DNA of 64,000 nt from CAVXNB01 sp963763085 (GTDB lineage Bacteria > Actinomycetota > Acidimicrobiia > Acidimicrobiales > Bog-793), in contig CAVXNB010000001.1 in assembly GCA_963763085.1 (NCBI GenBank), positions 558,001 through 622,000 of the forward strand. Direction: 5' to 3'. Under the pieces are notes generated by a model that was given only the letters and a program-made list of their open reading frames with translations, did not search any database and was not told where the DNA came from. Both the position numbers and the translations under genes were made by a program. This document shows, one piece after another, positions 28,863-38,522 of this stretch. Position 1 is the stretch's first letter. Each line of letters begins with the position of its first letter.

Positions 28863-29228
28863 TTAGACCAGCACCAGATAGAGGGCGTTCACGATCAGCC
28901 ACCGGTCGCCGAAGCGTCCAAGTTGGAGGTACTCCTTGAACGGCACCGAGCTGACCATCACCGTGGCGATGTCCTGGAAGATGTCAAGCACCGTCACCTC
29001 CTGCCGGGGCTCGAAGCCTGTTCCCTCGCCTGCGGCGGTGTCGGCCACGAGCTGCTCGCGCGGGTCCTCGTGCAGCTGAAGGCCGGGCGAGCCCGGCTCT
29101 TCCGGGGTCCGTTTGGCGAGGGCGGGGTGCAGACACGCCCGCATCCGCTCCCCGTCACCGGCGAACCAGGACTGGAAGTACTCGGTCGCGGTTGCCGTCA
29201 CCGCCTCAACATCGGTCTGGCCAGCCAT
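28863..29228 (-). CDS. SnoaL/NTF2-like small protein
   Basis: The length (121 residues) and pattern fit the cone-shaped NTF2/SnoaL or Lumazine_bd_2 fold. The first helix ATATEYFQSWFAGDGERMRA is followed by a strand-rich half with VTVLDIFQDIATVMVSS and FGDRWLIVNALY. Such proteins act as small cyclases, hydrolases or ligand binders. ATG 29228 follows a GAGGAGGG site and lies 10 bp after the stop of the upstream fusion gene, so it is the third gene of an operon. Its activity is not predictable. Confidence 0.72.
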   Translation of the reverse strand: MAGQTDVEAVTATATEYFQSWFAGDGERMRACLHPALAKRTPEEPGSPGLQLHEDPREQLVADTAAGEGTGFEPRQEVTVLDIFQDIATVMVSSVPFKEYLQLGRFGDRWLIVNALYLVLV

Positions 29229-29238
29229 CTGACCCTCC

Positions 29239-31368
29239 TCACAGCATCTCGGCGATGAGCGCGGCGGCACGGGCGGCGCCATCGCTCGGAACGGGCAGGT
29301 AGTCGACCGGCGAACCGATCTGCGATGCGATGGCGTCGGCCAGAGCCTCCGCCGTCGCCGTCTCGTAGTCCAGGCGCAGCCCCGCCCGGTGCCGCTCGAG
29401 GCGGTGGCGCACGTGGAAGTTCTGCTCGAAGTGGTGGCGGAGCGGGACGTAGACGAACGGTCGCCGGTTCGCCGTCAGCTCCATCGAGGTCGTGAGGCCC
29501 CCCTGCACGACGGCGACGTCGCAGGCTGCGAGATGCCGGTAGAGCTCGTGGACGTAGGTCCGCATCTCCAGACCGTGGTGTGCCGGAAGGCTCGCCGGGT
29601 CGATACGGGGACCGGCCACGACCACCATCCGGAGGTCCGGCACGCGTTCCTTCGCCAGCGGGTAGCCATCCATCACGCGGCGCAACAGGGGCTCACCCAC
29701 GCCCGAGCCGCCGACAGTCACCAGGCAGACGCGCTCGTCGTCGCCATAGCCGAGCTGGTGGCGGAGGGCGACTCGGTCGGACAGGTCGGCCGGGTCGAAG
29801 CCGGTGACATAGCCGGCGAAGGAGTAGTGCTCCCGCGTCCAGTCGGCGATAAGCGGCAGGTCCGGCCCGAAGGCGTCGGGCACGATGTCGTCGGGTTCAC
29901 CGACGAAGATCGCCCGGTCGCGCACGCGGGGGAAGCGAGCGACGTGCTCGATCATCTCGGCGTTGTAGTCGGCAGTCAGCAGGGCTTCGGAGGGGCCGAG
30001 GTCGGGCATCGGGAGCCACCCGACGAAGTCGGTCAGCCACGCGTAGGCGGCGCGCTTCTGATCCGGGTTCTCGTGCAGGTAGTAGTCGAGCTCCCACGAC
30101 TCGTCGCCGATCCACAGGTCGTAGTCCTCCTCACGGACGACGTCGTGGAAGACCATGAAGTTGGCGAGGAGGATCTCGTCCATCCGCCGGATCGCCTGGA
30201 AGCACTGCAGGTCGTGCTCAGCCGACTCGCTCTCGACATGCCGGGACTCGCTGGCGAGGTAAGCGCTCCCCGGGTGGATCCGCTCACCCCGTGCCTCGAG
30301 AACGGTCGTCACCGGGTGCTGTGCGAGCCAGTCGATCTCGAGGTCGGGATGCAGCTTGCGCAGCTCGTCGGCGATGGCGACGTCGCGCTGAGCATGGCCG
30401 AGCCCGATCGGCGAGGAAATGTAGAGCGCCCTCCTGCGGCGCGCTCTGCCACGCACCCAGCGCCTCGGCGGCGGTGGCGGAGCGACAAAGGCCCGCAGCA
30501 GGAGGTTGACCGTTACCGGGTCGCGCACGTGCGGGCCGTGCCCTGACCCCTCGAGGAGCACGAGCTCGCCGCCGCTCGCCTCGGCGAGGGCGATACCGCG
30601 GCCCTTGCCCGTGATGCTGTCCCGAGTGCCCTGGATCACGAGCACCGGGCAACGGAGCCGCCCGCACAGCTCGCGGGCCGCCTTCTCGTCGAGCATTTCC
30701 CCGAGTTCCGTGGCGATCAGCATCTCGGGCGTCGTGTCGAGCCCCCAGTCGACGCAATCCTCGATCGGCTTGGTCGAGTGCGGCTCGTTGAACATCTGAG
30801 AGAAGAAGAACTCTAGGAACCCCCGGTAGTCGCTCAGCCAGTAGTGCCGGTTGTACTTGGCCCATCCCTCGTAGGCGTCAAGCTCCTCGTTCCAGGAGTC
30901 CATCTCGCCACCGGTCACCGGTCCGCCGAAGGGAAGCGCCGGGCAGATGAAGACGGCCCCGTCGACTCGGTCGGGGTGCTCGGCGGCGAGGATCAGTCCG
31001 CGCTGGGCGCCGAGCGAGAGCGAAACGAGGATCGCCCGCTCGGTGCCCGTGGCGTCCATCACCGCCAGCGCGTCGGCGGCGAACTCGCGCTCGTCGTAAC
31101 CGCTTGCGGGCCGGTCCGACCGCCCGTTGCCGCGGCCGTCGAAGGTGAGCACGCGGCAATGGCGGGACAGATACGGGATCTGCATCTTCCAGTTCCGGGA
31201 GTGGACGATCGACCACGTAGGAAGCAGCAGGACGGTCGGCTCGCCGGACCCATAGAGCTCGTAGTAAAGCCGAACGCCGCCCCGCTCAACGTATCCTTCC
31301 TCGTCGGGATAGCAAGCGCGGGACTGCTCGCGCCTGTCCCGCTCCTGCTCCGGATTGACTCCGTGCAT
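29239..31368 (-). CDS. Alpha/beta-hydrolase fused to GT28/MurG-like glycosyltransferase
   Basis: Residues 1-300 are an alpha/beta hydrolase: VLLLPTWSIVHSRNW (oxyanion strand), LTFDGRGNGRSDRP, nucleophile elbow LVSLSLGAQRG, a late acid in VLVIQGTRDSITG, and His in EGSGHGPHVRDP. From about residue 310, after a basic linker, an MGT/MurG-type glycosyltransferase begins with YISSPIGLGHAQRDVAIA. It ends with the sugar-nucleotide site ACDVAVVQGGLTTSMEL and YVPLRHHFEQNFHVRHRL. The elbow has Ser instead of the usual first Gly. I know of no common enzyme with this fusion. It sits in an operon with a methyltransferase and a SnoaL-like protein, suggesting tailoring of one small molecule. Confidence 0.82.
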   Translation of the reverse strand: MHGVNPEQERDRREQSRACYPDEEGYVERGGVRLYYELYGSGEPTVLLLPTWSIVHSRNWKMQIPYLSRHCRVLTFDGRGNGRSDRPASGYDEREFAADALAVMDATGTERAILVSLSLGAQRGLILAAEHPDRVDGAVFICPALPFGGPVTGGEMDSWNEELDAYEGWAKYNRHYWLSDYRGFLEFFFSQMFNEPHSTKPIEDCVDWGLDTTPEMLIATELGEMLDEKAARELCGRLRCPVLVIQGTRDSITGKGRGIALAEASGGELVLLEGSGHGPHVRDPVTVNLLLRAFVAPPPPPRRWVRGRARRRRALYISSPIGLGHAQRDVAIADELRKLHPDLEIDWLAQHPVTTVLEARGERIHPGSAYLASESRHVESESAEHDLQCFQAIRRMDEILLANFMVFHDVVREEDYDLWIGDESWELDYYLHENPDQKRAAYAWLTDFVGWLPMPDLGPSEALLTADYNAEMIEHVARFPRVRDRAIFVGEPDDIVPDAFGPDLPLIADWTREHYSFAGYVTGFDPADLSDRVALRHQLGYGDDERVCLVTVGGSGVGEPLLRRVMDGYPLAKERVPDLRMVVVAGPRIDPASLPAHHGLEMRTYVHELYRHLAACDVAVVQGGLTTSMELTANRRPFVYVPLRHHFEQNFHVRHRLERHRAGLRLDYETATAEALADAIASQIGSPVDYLPVPSDGAARAAALIAEML

Positions 31369-31376
31369 GGAACCGC

Positions 31377-32456
31377 TCAGGGTCTCGCTTCGAAGACGAG
31401 ATTGAAGGGCGTCTCGCTGGCACGGCGGAACTTCCCGAACCCGGCTGAGGTCACGACGTTGCGGATTCTCGCCTCGCCCGCTTGGGCGCCGAGCGCTAAG
31501 CCGACATCCTGTGCCAGCGATGACGGGGTACAGAGCAGCGTAGAGAACGCGTAGTAAGCGCGACTGACCGGATTGAGGTTGTCCTCGACGCGATCGCCGG
31601 CCGCCGGCTCGACGATCAGCCAGGTCCCGTCCGCGTCCAGAGACGCGAGCACGTGGCGGGCCGCACCGATGGGATCACCCATGTCGTGCAGGCAGTCGAA
31701 CATCGTCACGAGGTCGAAGTCCCTGCCGGTATACGAGGCAGCCGGCGCGACTTCGAAACGGGCCCGGTCGCTGACACCGGCCTCGTCTGCTCGCTGGCGG
31801 GCGATGGCAATCGAACCGTCGTGGTAGTCGGAGCCCACGAAGCTCGAGTTCGGGAATGCCTGAGCCATCAGAACTGTGGACGCCCCATGGCCGCACCCCA
31901 CGTCCGCCACGCTTGCGCCGCGCTCGAGCTTTTCGACCACGCCCTCGAGCGCCGGCAGCCATGAGGACACGAGGTTCGCGTTGTAGCCGGGACGGAAGAA
32001 TCGCTCACAGCCTTCGTGCACGTCGCTGACGTGATCGTGCCATCCGATCCCGGCCCCGGTCTTGGCAGCTTCGGTGATTCTGGGCGAGTCGAGGACAGAG
32101 CCCAGGGCGATCTGAAAGAAACCCGGCAAGTACGCGGGACTCGACTCATCGGTGAGAGCGACCGCTTGCTCAGGCGGCAAGGTGTACCGAGCCGTGTCCG
32201 GGTCGTACTCGACGAAGTCGCCGGCTGCCTGGGCGTTCAGCCACTCACGTACGTAGCGCTCAGAGACGCCGGTGCGCTCGGCCAGCTCGCCCGGTGTGAG
32301 GGGTCCCGCCCCTGCAAGTGCCCGGTACAAGCCGAGCTTGTCGCCCATGACTACCAAAGCTGTGCTCAGCGTGGCTCCCACCTCGCCGACAGCGCGGAAC
32401 ACGAACGCCATCAGCTGCTCCGGATCAAGGTCGCGTTGCTGTTCGACGACCGTCAT
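31377..32456 (-). CDS. SAM-dependent methyltransferase with N-terminal winged helix (Rv2258c-like)
   Basis: A winged-helix dimerisation domain (PLTPGELAERTGVSERYVRE) occupies about residues 50-90. The Rossmann methyltransferase domain follows, with motif I SVADVGCGHGASTVLMAQA and motif IV DLVTMFDCLHDMGDP, as in O-methyltransferase/transcription-factor-like families. ATG 32456 follows a GGGGAGG site. At 359 residues it has normal length. It is the first gene of the operon with the hydrolase-glycosyltransferase 8 bp downstream, and divergent from a LuxR-type regulator. The substrate is unknown. Confidence 0.85.
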   Translation of the reverse strand: MTVVEQQRDLDPEQLMAFVFRAVGEVGATLSTALVVMGDKLGLYRALAGAGPLTPGELAERTGVSERYVREWLNAQAAGDFVEYDPDTARYTLPPEQAVALTDESSPAYLPGFFQIALGSVLDSPRITEAAKTGAGIGWHDHVSDVHEGCERFFRPGYNANLVSSWLPALEGVVEKLERGASVADVGCGHGASTVLMAQAFPNSSFVGSDYHDGSIAIARQRADEAGVSDRARFEVAPAASYTGRDFDLVTMFDCLHDMGDPIGAARHVLASLDADGTWLIVEPAAGDRVEDNLNPVSRAYYAFSTLLCTPSSLAQDVGLALGAQAGEARIRNVVTSAGFGKFRRASETPFNLVFEARP

Positions 32457-32472
32457 CGCTACCTCCCCTACA

Positions 32473-32499
32473 GTTTGGTCCTCGCGCGACCGTTTGGTC
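32473..32499. promoter_or_regulatory. Direct repeats between the operon and the LuxR-type gene
   Basis: gtttggtc occurs twice, at 32473-32480 and 32492-32499 (19-bp period, nearly two helical turns), in the 160-bp divergent region. It is a candidate regulator-binding site for the methyltransferase operon. Confidence 0.4.
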
Positions 32500-32617
32500 A
32501 CACTCGGACGGTACGGCCGAGGCCGGTGGAGTCGCTTCCAGGCACCCACCTAGTTCTTGCTCGCGGGTGCCGGCACTCCAGGGTCTTCGTATCAGGGTGG
32601 GTCGTACACTGCCCGCT

Positions 32618-35375
32618 GTGCTCGTTGGGCGTGATCAAGAGCAGTCGATGATCGACCAGTTGCTTTCCGCTGCCAGGTCGGGTCACGGCGAAGTCCTCGC
32701 GATCGTCGGCGAGGCGGGCATCGGCAAGTCTGCGCTGTTGGGTTATGCGGAGGAGCGGGCCGTTGGTATGAACGTCCTGCGTGCCCGGGGCGTCCAATCC
32801 GAGGCACAAATCCCGTTTGCGGGGTTGTTCGAGCTGCTCCGGCCCGCTCTGGCTTCGCTCGAGCGCATCCCGCAACCTCAGGCCGCCGCTCTGGAGGGAG
32901 CCCTGGCGCTCCGGCCCGCTTGCGCTGAGGATCGGTTCGCGATAGGCGCCGCCACCCTGAGCCTGCTGGCAGCCCACGCAGAGGCATTGCCACTCCTCGT
33001 AACCGTCGACGACGCCCACTGGTTGGACGGGTCGAGCGCCAACGCCCTGTCGTTCGCCGCTCGTCGACTGGCCGCAGATCCCGTCCTCGTTCTTCTCGCG
33101 GTACGGGAGGGCGAGCCATCGCTTCTCGACGGTGCCGACCTGCCTCGGCTACGGCTCGTCGGTCTCGACCGCGAGGCTTCGACAGAGCTACTTCGTCGGC
33201 AGGCGACGGGCCTCGCCGAGAATAAGCTCGCCGAGCCGCTCGCCGATCGCGTGCACCGCGAGACTGGCGGTAACCCTCTGGCGCTCCTGGAACTAAGCGA
33301 CGAGCGCGCGTGGTTGGGCCAGACACCTCTGCACGAGCCGCTTCCGGTCGTGGCGAGCGTGGCGAACTCGTACGCGCAGCGCTTCGATTCGCTCGCCTCC
33401 CCTGCGCGCCAGATGCTCGTGCTATTCGCGGCCGGTGACGCCGGCGACCTCTGGGCGCTCGTGCGACCAGCTTTGGCGCTCGGGCTCGATGTCGATGACC
33501 TTGCCTCTGCCGAGGCTGCCGGGCTTGTCGTTATCCGAGATGCGCGGGTCGAGTGGCGCCACCCGCTCGCGCGCGCTGCCGTCTACGGGCGTGCCGCCCC
33601 CGGCGAGCGACGGTCCGCGCATCGTGCGCTCGCGGACGCCTTGCCGGACGCGGAGGACGATCGCCGGGCCTGGCATCTCGCGCTCGCCGCGCTGGGGCCG
33701 GACACGGTCGCCTCGTCGGCGCTCGAACAAGCCGGCCTCCGGGCACACGATCGGAGCGCCTATGACGTTGCATCCCGCGCCTTCGAGAGAGCTGCTTCAC
33801 TCGCTTCCGACTACGAGCGACGAGGTCGCCTGCTCTACGCCGCTGCCGACGCGGCCTGGCTAAGCGGCCTCGGCGATCGAGCCAACGAGCTGCTGGACGA
33901 AGCCGAAAAGCTTGGGCCGCAAGCGGGTCTCAGGATCTCGATCGAGCATCTCCGCGGGCACGTCGCCATTCGCCGGGGCCACGCCATGGAGGGCCGGCGC
34001 CGCTTGCTGGCGGCCGTCGAGGATATGGCGAACAACGACCCGCCGAGGGCACTCGTCATGCTGGCGGACGCCGTGCACGCGTCCTTCTATCTCGGTGACG
34101 CTGCGGCGATGCGCCGCATCGCGGAGCAGATCTCGACTCTGGGAAGCGCCTGCGTCGACACCCGGTCTGAGTTCTTCGCCGCGATGGCCGAAGGGATGGC
34201 GCTCGTCTTCTCGGGGGAGGGCGACCGAGGCCCTCGCCTGATCCGGCACGCTGTCGCGCTTCTCACGTACTCCGACGAGCTCCGAGACGACAAGACCCTG
34301 CTCGCATGGGCGGCAATGGCGCCGCTGTGGGTTCGCGAAGCGCCAGAGGGCGGTGCAGGTCTCGTCGATCGTGCGCTGGCCGTCGCGCGAAGTCGGTCAG
34401 CCGCAGCGGTTCTGCCGTGGGTCCTCTTGCACGTCGCCATCGATCGCGGGACCAGTGATCGATGGCCGGAGGCTGAGGGAGCGTTCTACGAGGCAATCGA
34501 CCTGGCACGCGAGTGCGGGATGGAAGCCGAGTTGGCAATGTCGTTGGCTCGGCTTGCTTGGCTTGAAGCGCGTGAGGGTAAGGAGGATCGTTGCCGGGCG
34601 CACGCTATCGAAGCGCTGGCACTAAGCAATCGGCTCGGTCTCGGCCTCTCTGAGGTTTGGGCTCTGAACGCTCTCGGGGATCTCGAGCTCGGGCTAGGAA
34701 GGCCGGAGCAGGCGTTGCTCCGCTATGAGGAACAGCTCGCGGCACTACAGGCGCGCGGCATCAACGATGTCGATCTGTGGCCCGCCCCCGAGCTTGTCGA
34801 GGCCTACCTTCGTATCGGCCGCGGCGGGCGCGGCCGCCGAGACTGCTACCGCGTTCGGGCACGCGGCGGCCGTCAAGGCGTCGCCGTGGGCACTGGCCAG
34901 AGCCGCAAGGGCTCGCGGGAATGTCGCAGCCGAAGACGAGTTCGAGGCGTGCTTCGCCGAGGCCATCGCTCGTCACGCCGATACGCTCGACGAGTTCGAG
35001 GCTGCCCGCACTCACCTTGCCTATGGCGCGCGCTTGCGAAGGCACCGGCAACGGGTGAGAGCCCGAGAGCAGCTGCGCGAGGCCATCGAGATGTTCGATC
35101 ACCTCGGCGCCGATCCGTGGAGCGAGATCGCCCGTATGGAGCTCGCCGCGACCGGTGAGACAGTTCGGCGACGTGACCCAGCGAGCCATACGCAGTTGAC
35201 GCCACAGGAGCTGCAGGTGGCACTGCTGCTGGCCGAGCGCCGAACTACCCGAGAGGCTGGAGCGGCGCTGTTTCTCAGTCCGAAGACGGTCGAATATCAC
35301 TTGCGGAGCGTGTATCGGAAGCTCGGGGTCGCGACCCGGGACGAGCTTGCGGCGGCGATGGAGCGAGATCGTTGA
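32618..35375 (+). pseudogene. Frameshifted LuxR-family (LAL) ATPase regulator
   Basis: Large regulator: Walker A VGEAGIGKSALLG, Walker B LLVTVDDAHWLDGSS, RETGGNPLALLEL, about 400 residues of TPR-like helices, and a C-terminal LuxR helix-turn-helix (LTPQELQVALLLAERRTTRE then LFLSPKTVEYHLRSVYRKLG). The DNA-binding end lies in a different frame from the ATPase. The break falls at about 34815-34835, in a GC-rich run (ELVEAYLRIGR in one frame, AAAETATAFGHAAA in the next). As written, the ATPase part would continue to a stop at 35158 without its helix-turn-helix. GTG 32618 lies 7 nt after TACACT, so a leaderless start is likely. Sequence error or real loss cannot be distinguished. Confidence 0.75.
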
Positions 35376-35419
35376 AGTCGCCGCGGATCCACCCGAGCGG
35401 TGCAGCCACCAAACGGGCC

Positions 35420-35458
35420 GCGCATGCTGCGGCCTGCTCAGCCGGCCGCAGCATGCGC
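35420..35458. terminator. Bidirectional hairpin terminator
   Basis: A perfect 15-bp inverted repeat (gcgcatgctgcggcc / ggccgcagcatgcgc) with a 9-nt loop lies between the convergent LuxR-type and beta-helix genes, 45 bp after one stop and 23 bp from the other. It serves both directions. Confidence 0.85.
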
Positions 35459-35481
35459 TCCTCAAATATTGACCCGCGAGA

Positions 35482-36822
35482 TCAGGCCGCTTGGATAGGG
35501 GTGGTCACCTTGAAGAACCGGTTGGTTGCCAGACCGCTAGCCGTCACCGTCGATGCCGTGTACCAGATCCCCACATCGTTGGAGAAGATCCAGTTCCCAG
35601 CGATCGTGATCTGAACGTTGGCCACGGCCGAGAAGATCGAGATTCCGGTCGTGCTCGGGTCCGACGGGAAAGACGGCCCGTCCTCGGGATCGCCACCGAT
35701 GTTGTTCGTGCCGATTGTGTTGCGCACAATCACGTTGCCGTTCACATCCTCACCACCGGGAGCATGGGCGTGAATGGTCACGCCGCCCAGCCCGTTGCCG
35801 GCCAGGAAGTTGCCCTTGACCACGTTGTCGTAGGCACCCGTACCCGGGCCAGAGCCGAAGATCCCCACGCCGGCGCCGGTGCCGGTGGTGGCTCCTGAGG
35901 GCTCGGTGACAACGACGGTACCGTTGTCGATCGACACGTTGTCGATCACCTTGTTGTCGTAAACGCCGCCCATGGTCGGATTGCGACCGGTCACTTGCAT
36001 GGTGGTCGGGTCGTAGGTGACCGCGTTCGGGTTGTGCGACGGCAGGGTGATCCCGCACTCGGTGGCATTGTCCGCAATCCAGTTGTGGGAGACCACGTTG
36101 TCGAAGTTGGGTCCGTAGTCGTCGGTGAGAAGCACGCCGTCGGCATTGCCGCTCACGCGATTGCCCCGCATGATCGAGTGCGACACGACGTTGAAGTGGA
36201 TACCCCCTCCGCAGTCCCCGCCGTAGACGCAGGTCGAGGTGGAGCCCTCGACACCGGAGAATCCCTGGTTGTCGTTGATCACGTTGTTGTCGAGGATCGC
36301 CACATTGCTCAGCACGAATCCCTGCGAGGCGACGAACCCAGCTTCGGGGTCAGTCGCGGCGTCGACACCGACGAGCACGCCCTCGCCAATGGCTCCGGTG
36401 ATGGTGAAGCCCCGGACCGTCACGCCGGAGGTAACGACCTGCACGCCGTTGTTCAGCCCGGCTGCATCAATGGTGGCGTGCCGCCCGGTGAGGGTTAGCG
36501 CCTTGGTGATGACGACGTCCTCGGTGTAGATCCCGTGACACACCACAATCGTGGCACCCGCGCTGGCGGCGGCGACTGCCGAGCTGATCGTCGAGTAGGC
36601 GGCATTGTCGCAGGCCTGGCGCCGGTGATGGTTCCATCGCGCCCGCCCGCTCTTGTGATCAGGGCGATTCGACACGTACAGTTTTTGGCCGTGCGGCCTC
36701 TGGCCGTGCGGGGGTCCTCCGTGGCTGCCTTCGGCAAAGGCCGGGCCAGCACCGACGGCGACGACGGCCGTGACAAGGCCGAGGGCGGCGATACCTCTGA
36801 TAATTCGGGACTTCGGTTTCAT
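35482..36822 (-). CDS. Secreted right-handed parallel beta-helix protein
   Basis: The signal peptide is GIAALGLVTAVVAVGAGPAFA, followed by a His/Gly-rich stretch. The remainder shows repeated short beta-coils typical of pectate-lyase-like/NosD beta-helices: AVAAASAGATIVVCHGIYTE, VTSGVTVRGFTITGA, ILDNNVINDNQG, VVSHNWIADNATECG, YDNKVIDNVSIDNG and YDNVVKGNFLAGNG. No clear polysaccharide-lyase catalytic set is seen, so a structural or glycan-binding role is possible. ATG 36822 follows GAGGAGAAGGA. It is 446 residues long and has no wall anchor. Confidence 0.78.
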   Translation of the reverse strand: MKPKSRIIRGIAALGLVTAVVAVGAGPAFAEGSHGGPPHGQRPHGQKLYVSNRPDHKSGRARWNHHRRQACDNAAYSTISSAVAAASAGATIVVCHGIYTEDVVITKALTLTGRHATIDAAGLNNGVQVVTSGVTVRGFTITGAIGEGVLVGVDAATDPEAGFVASQGFVLSNVAILDNNVINDNQGFSGVEGSTSTCVYGGDCGGGIHFNVVSHSIMRGNRVSGNADGVLLTDDYGPNFDNVVSHNWIADNATECGITLPSHNPNAVTYDPTTMQVTGRNPTMGGVYDNKVIDNVSIDNGTVVVTEPSGATTGTGAGVGIFGSGPGTGAYDNVVKGNFLAGNGLGGVTIHAHAPGGEDVNGNVIVRNTIGTNNIGGDPEDGPSFPSDPSTTGISIFSAVANVQITIAGNWIFSNDVGIWYTASTVTASGLATNRFFKVTTPIQAA

Positions 36823-37099
36823 TCCTTCTCCTCGCAGTAGTCGAGCTATGCCGGGGCGGGCTTGTGCGCCATCGCCCAGAACAAGGTACACGGAGACCTG
36901 CGCTTGGGGCCATGTCACGGCACGGGCAGTGGACAGGCGGCCGGCGCCGATACTCCGGCTCAGACAGCGGATTGCCGACCGCGCCTCCTTAGGCGTGGAG
37001 TTTTCGCGTGTCGGAGGGCCGAGGGCGAGGATCTGGGACTGGTGACGGGGCGTCACGGTGAGTGAACACCGAACGGACGGACTCGTGGCCTCGTGAGCT

Positions 37100-37273
37100 T
37101 CAGCCGCTACAGACTTGAAGCTTTCCCTCTTCACCGAAGCATGAGTGGAGCTTCATAGCGCTTTCAGGCGCCCCGACCTCACGGAGACGGTCACGTCCCT
37201 TGGTGTGCTGCTCAAGAGTCATGTTCTTTGTGACAATGTAGATGGCAATTACGGGAAACGAACTACTTGTCAT
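37100..37273 (-). pseudogene. Truncated small alpha/beta-barrel protein
   Basis: Begins FPVIAIYIVTKNMTLEQHTK and KLHSCFGEEGKLQVC, then stops. The pattern matches the first half of small ABM-like proteins such as the one at 37548, where a VWESEEAWDAF segment follows. The second half is missing, so it is probably a decayed paralogue. Confidence 0.45.
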
Positions 37274-37547
37274 TTGGATATGCACAGTCGATCGTCGTTC
37301 GGCTGGGTAACTGTATTCCAAGGGCCCGAATCCGGCTCGTCCCGGTGCCGTCCTGCGCTTTCGACCACCGGGGTCACCCGCCCGCAGCGTCGCGCACGAG
37401 GGCACCCCGAGCGTCTAAACCGGGCCGGCTCGGCGGCTTGAGCAGCTTGAAGAGGGTCGTGCCGGTCTCCCTGAGATCGCACAGGACTCCTTGATTTCGC
37501 CGGGATAGTATCTGACGCAGCATCGGATCTAAGAGGAGGGGAAACGT

Positions 37548-37847
37548 ATGGCAGTGGTCGCAAAGGTCGTGCTCCCCAACTTCAGCAAGTCTCAGTACGA
37601 GGCCCTTCGAGACGAGGTGGGGTGGCTCGATAAGCCTCCAGCTGGAGGAATCTCGCACGTGGCCTGGTGGGAGGGTGATGACTGCCACGGTCTCGACGTG
37701 TGGGAGAGCGAAGAGGCATGGGACGCATTCGGCCAGGATCGGATGGGGCCAGCAATGGCCAAGCTCGGATTCTCCACTCAACCGGATGCCACTTTCTTTC
37801 CTCTGAGTGAAGCCTTTGCTCCTCGCCAAGTCAAAGTTCTGGGATGA
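37548..37847 (+). CDS. Small dimeric alpha/beta-barrel-like protein
   Basis: This 99-residue protein starts at ATG 37548 after an AGGAGGGGAAA site. It has a ferredoxin-like alpha/beta pattern: strand AVVAKVVLPNF, helix SKSQYEALRDEVG, strand ISHVAWWEGDDCHGLDVWE, and helix SEEAWDAFGQDRMGPAMAKLG. That order fits the ABM/stress-response barrel superfamily, though no specific family is certain. It forms a pair with the ABM-like gene 50 bp downstream. Function is unknown; such proteins often act as oxygenases or ligand binders. Confidence 0.65.
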   Translation: MAVVAKVVLPNFSKSQYEALRDEVGWLDKPPAGGISHVAWWEGDDCHGLDVWESEEAWDAFGQDRMGPAMAKLGFSTQPDATFFPLSEAFAPRQVKVLG

Positions 37848-37896
37848 GCTGGGCCCGCAGGACTGGTCAAAGCAACCTATTCGAGGAGGTTCAAAC

Positions 37897-38193
37897 ATGG
37901 CTGGTACGCCTACGCATGCCATCGTCGTCACCGTCGCGTTCAAGCCCGGCTTCGAAGAATCAGCCAAGGCGACGTTAGAAACGGAGGTCGTCCCCGGAGC
38001 AAAGGCCGCCCCTGGTTTCGTTGCGGGCTACTGGATGCATTCGGCTGATGGTCGCACAGGCACATCGGTCGAACTGTTTGACAGTCTCGCCAGCGCCGAG
38101 GCGGAGATGGGTCGACGCAGCACCGAAATGCCGCCAGAGTCGCCGGTGACCATCGACAGCGCTGCGATCTTGAGCCTCGTCGCCAGTGCCTAG
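37897..38193 (+). CDS. ABM-like small monooxygenase-fold protein
   Basis: 98 residues. ATG 37897 follows GAGGAGG. The sequence has AIVVTVAFKPGFEESAKATL, PGFVAGYWMHSADGRTGTSV and LFDSLASAEAEMGRR, the beta-alpha-beta order and GF-x-x-GYW strand of antibiotic-biosynthesis-monooxygenase-like proteins. There is no cofactor motif, which is normal for this fold. It lies in a run of related small genes and fragments (37100-38370). Confidence 0.65.
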   Translation: MAGTPTHAIVVTVAFKPGFEESAKATLETEVVPGAKAAPGFVAGYWMHSADGRTGTSVELFDSLASAEAEMGRRSTEMPPESPVTIDSAAILSLVASA

Positions 38194-38229
38194 GTTGAGC
38201 GGAAGGGTCCGGCGAAACCTGGGAACGTA

Positions 38230-38370
38230 GGTTTCGACTGGTACCGGAGTGCCGAGGATGCCAATCCATGGCTCTTGGTCGAGGCTTTCCACGACCGGGA
38301 AGCGGGCAAGGCCAACGTCGAATCGGCCCACTTCCAATCCGCCATTTCTAAGTTGCCTAAGTGGCTGGCG
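38230..38370 (+). pseudogene. C-terminal fragment of a putative quinol monooxygenase (ABM)
   Basis: The sequence reads GFDWYRSAEDANPWLLVEAF then HDREAGKANVESAHFQSAI and SKLPKWLA, the characteristic second half of YgiN/ABM monooxygenases. There is no N-terminal half: the frame continues back to the stop of the previous gene. After WLA the sequence is unrelated. It is a relic adjacent to intact ABM-like genes. Confidence 0.55.
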
Positions 38371-38522
38371 CATCTACGAGCAGACTGCGCCCAACACAGG
38401 TATCTCTACTCGTGGCGTCCTCGTACTTGCGACCTCACTTCCGGAGGTGGCGAAGGGCACGTTCATTGGTTGAGTCCGCGACGGCTCTGGTCAGCCATCA
38501 CCACGAGGCAGCGCCGTCTGTA

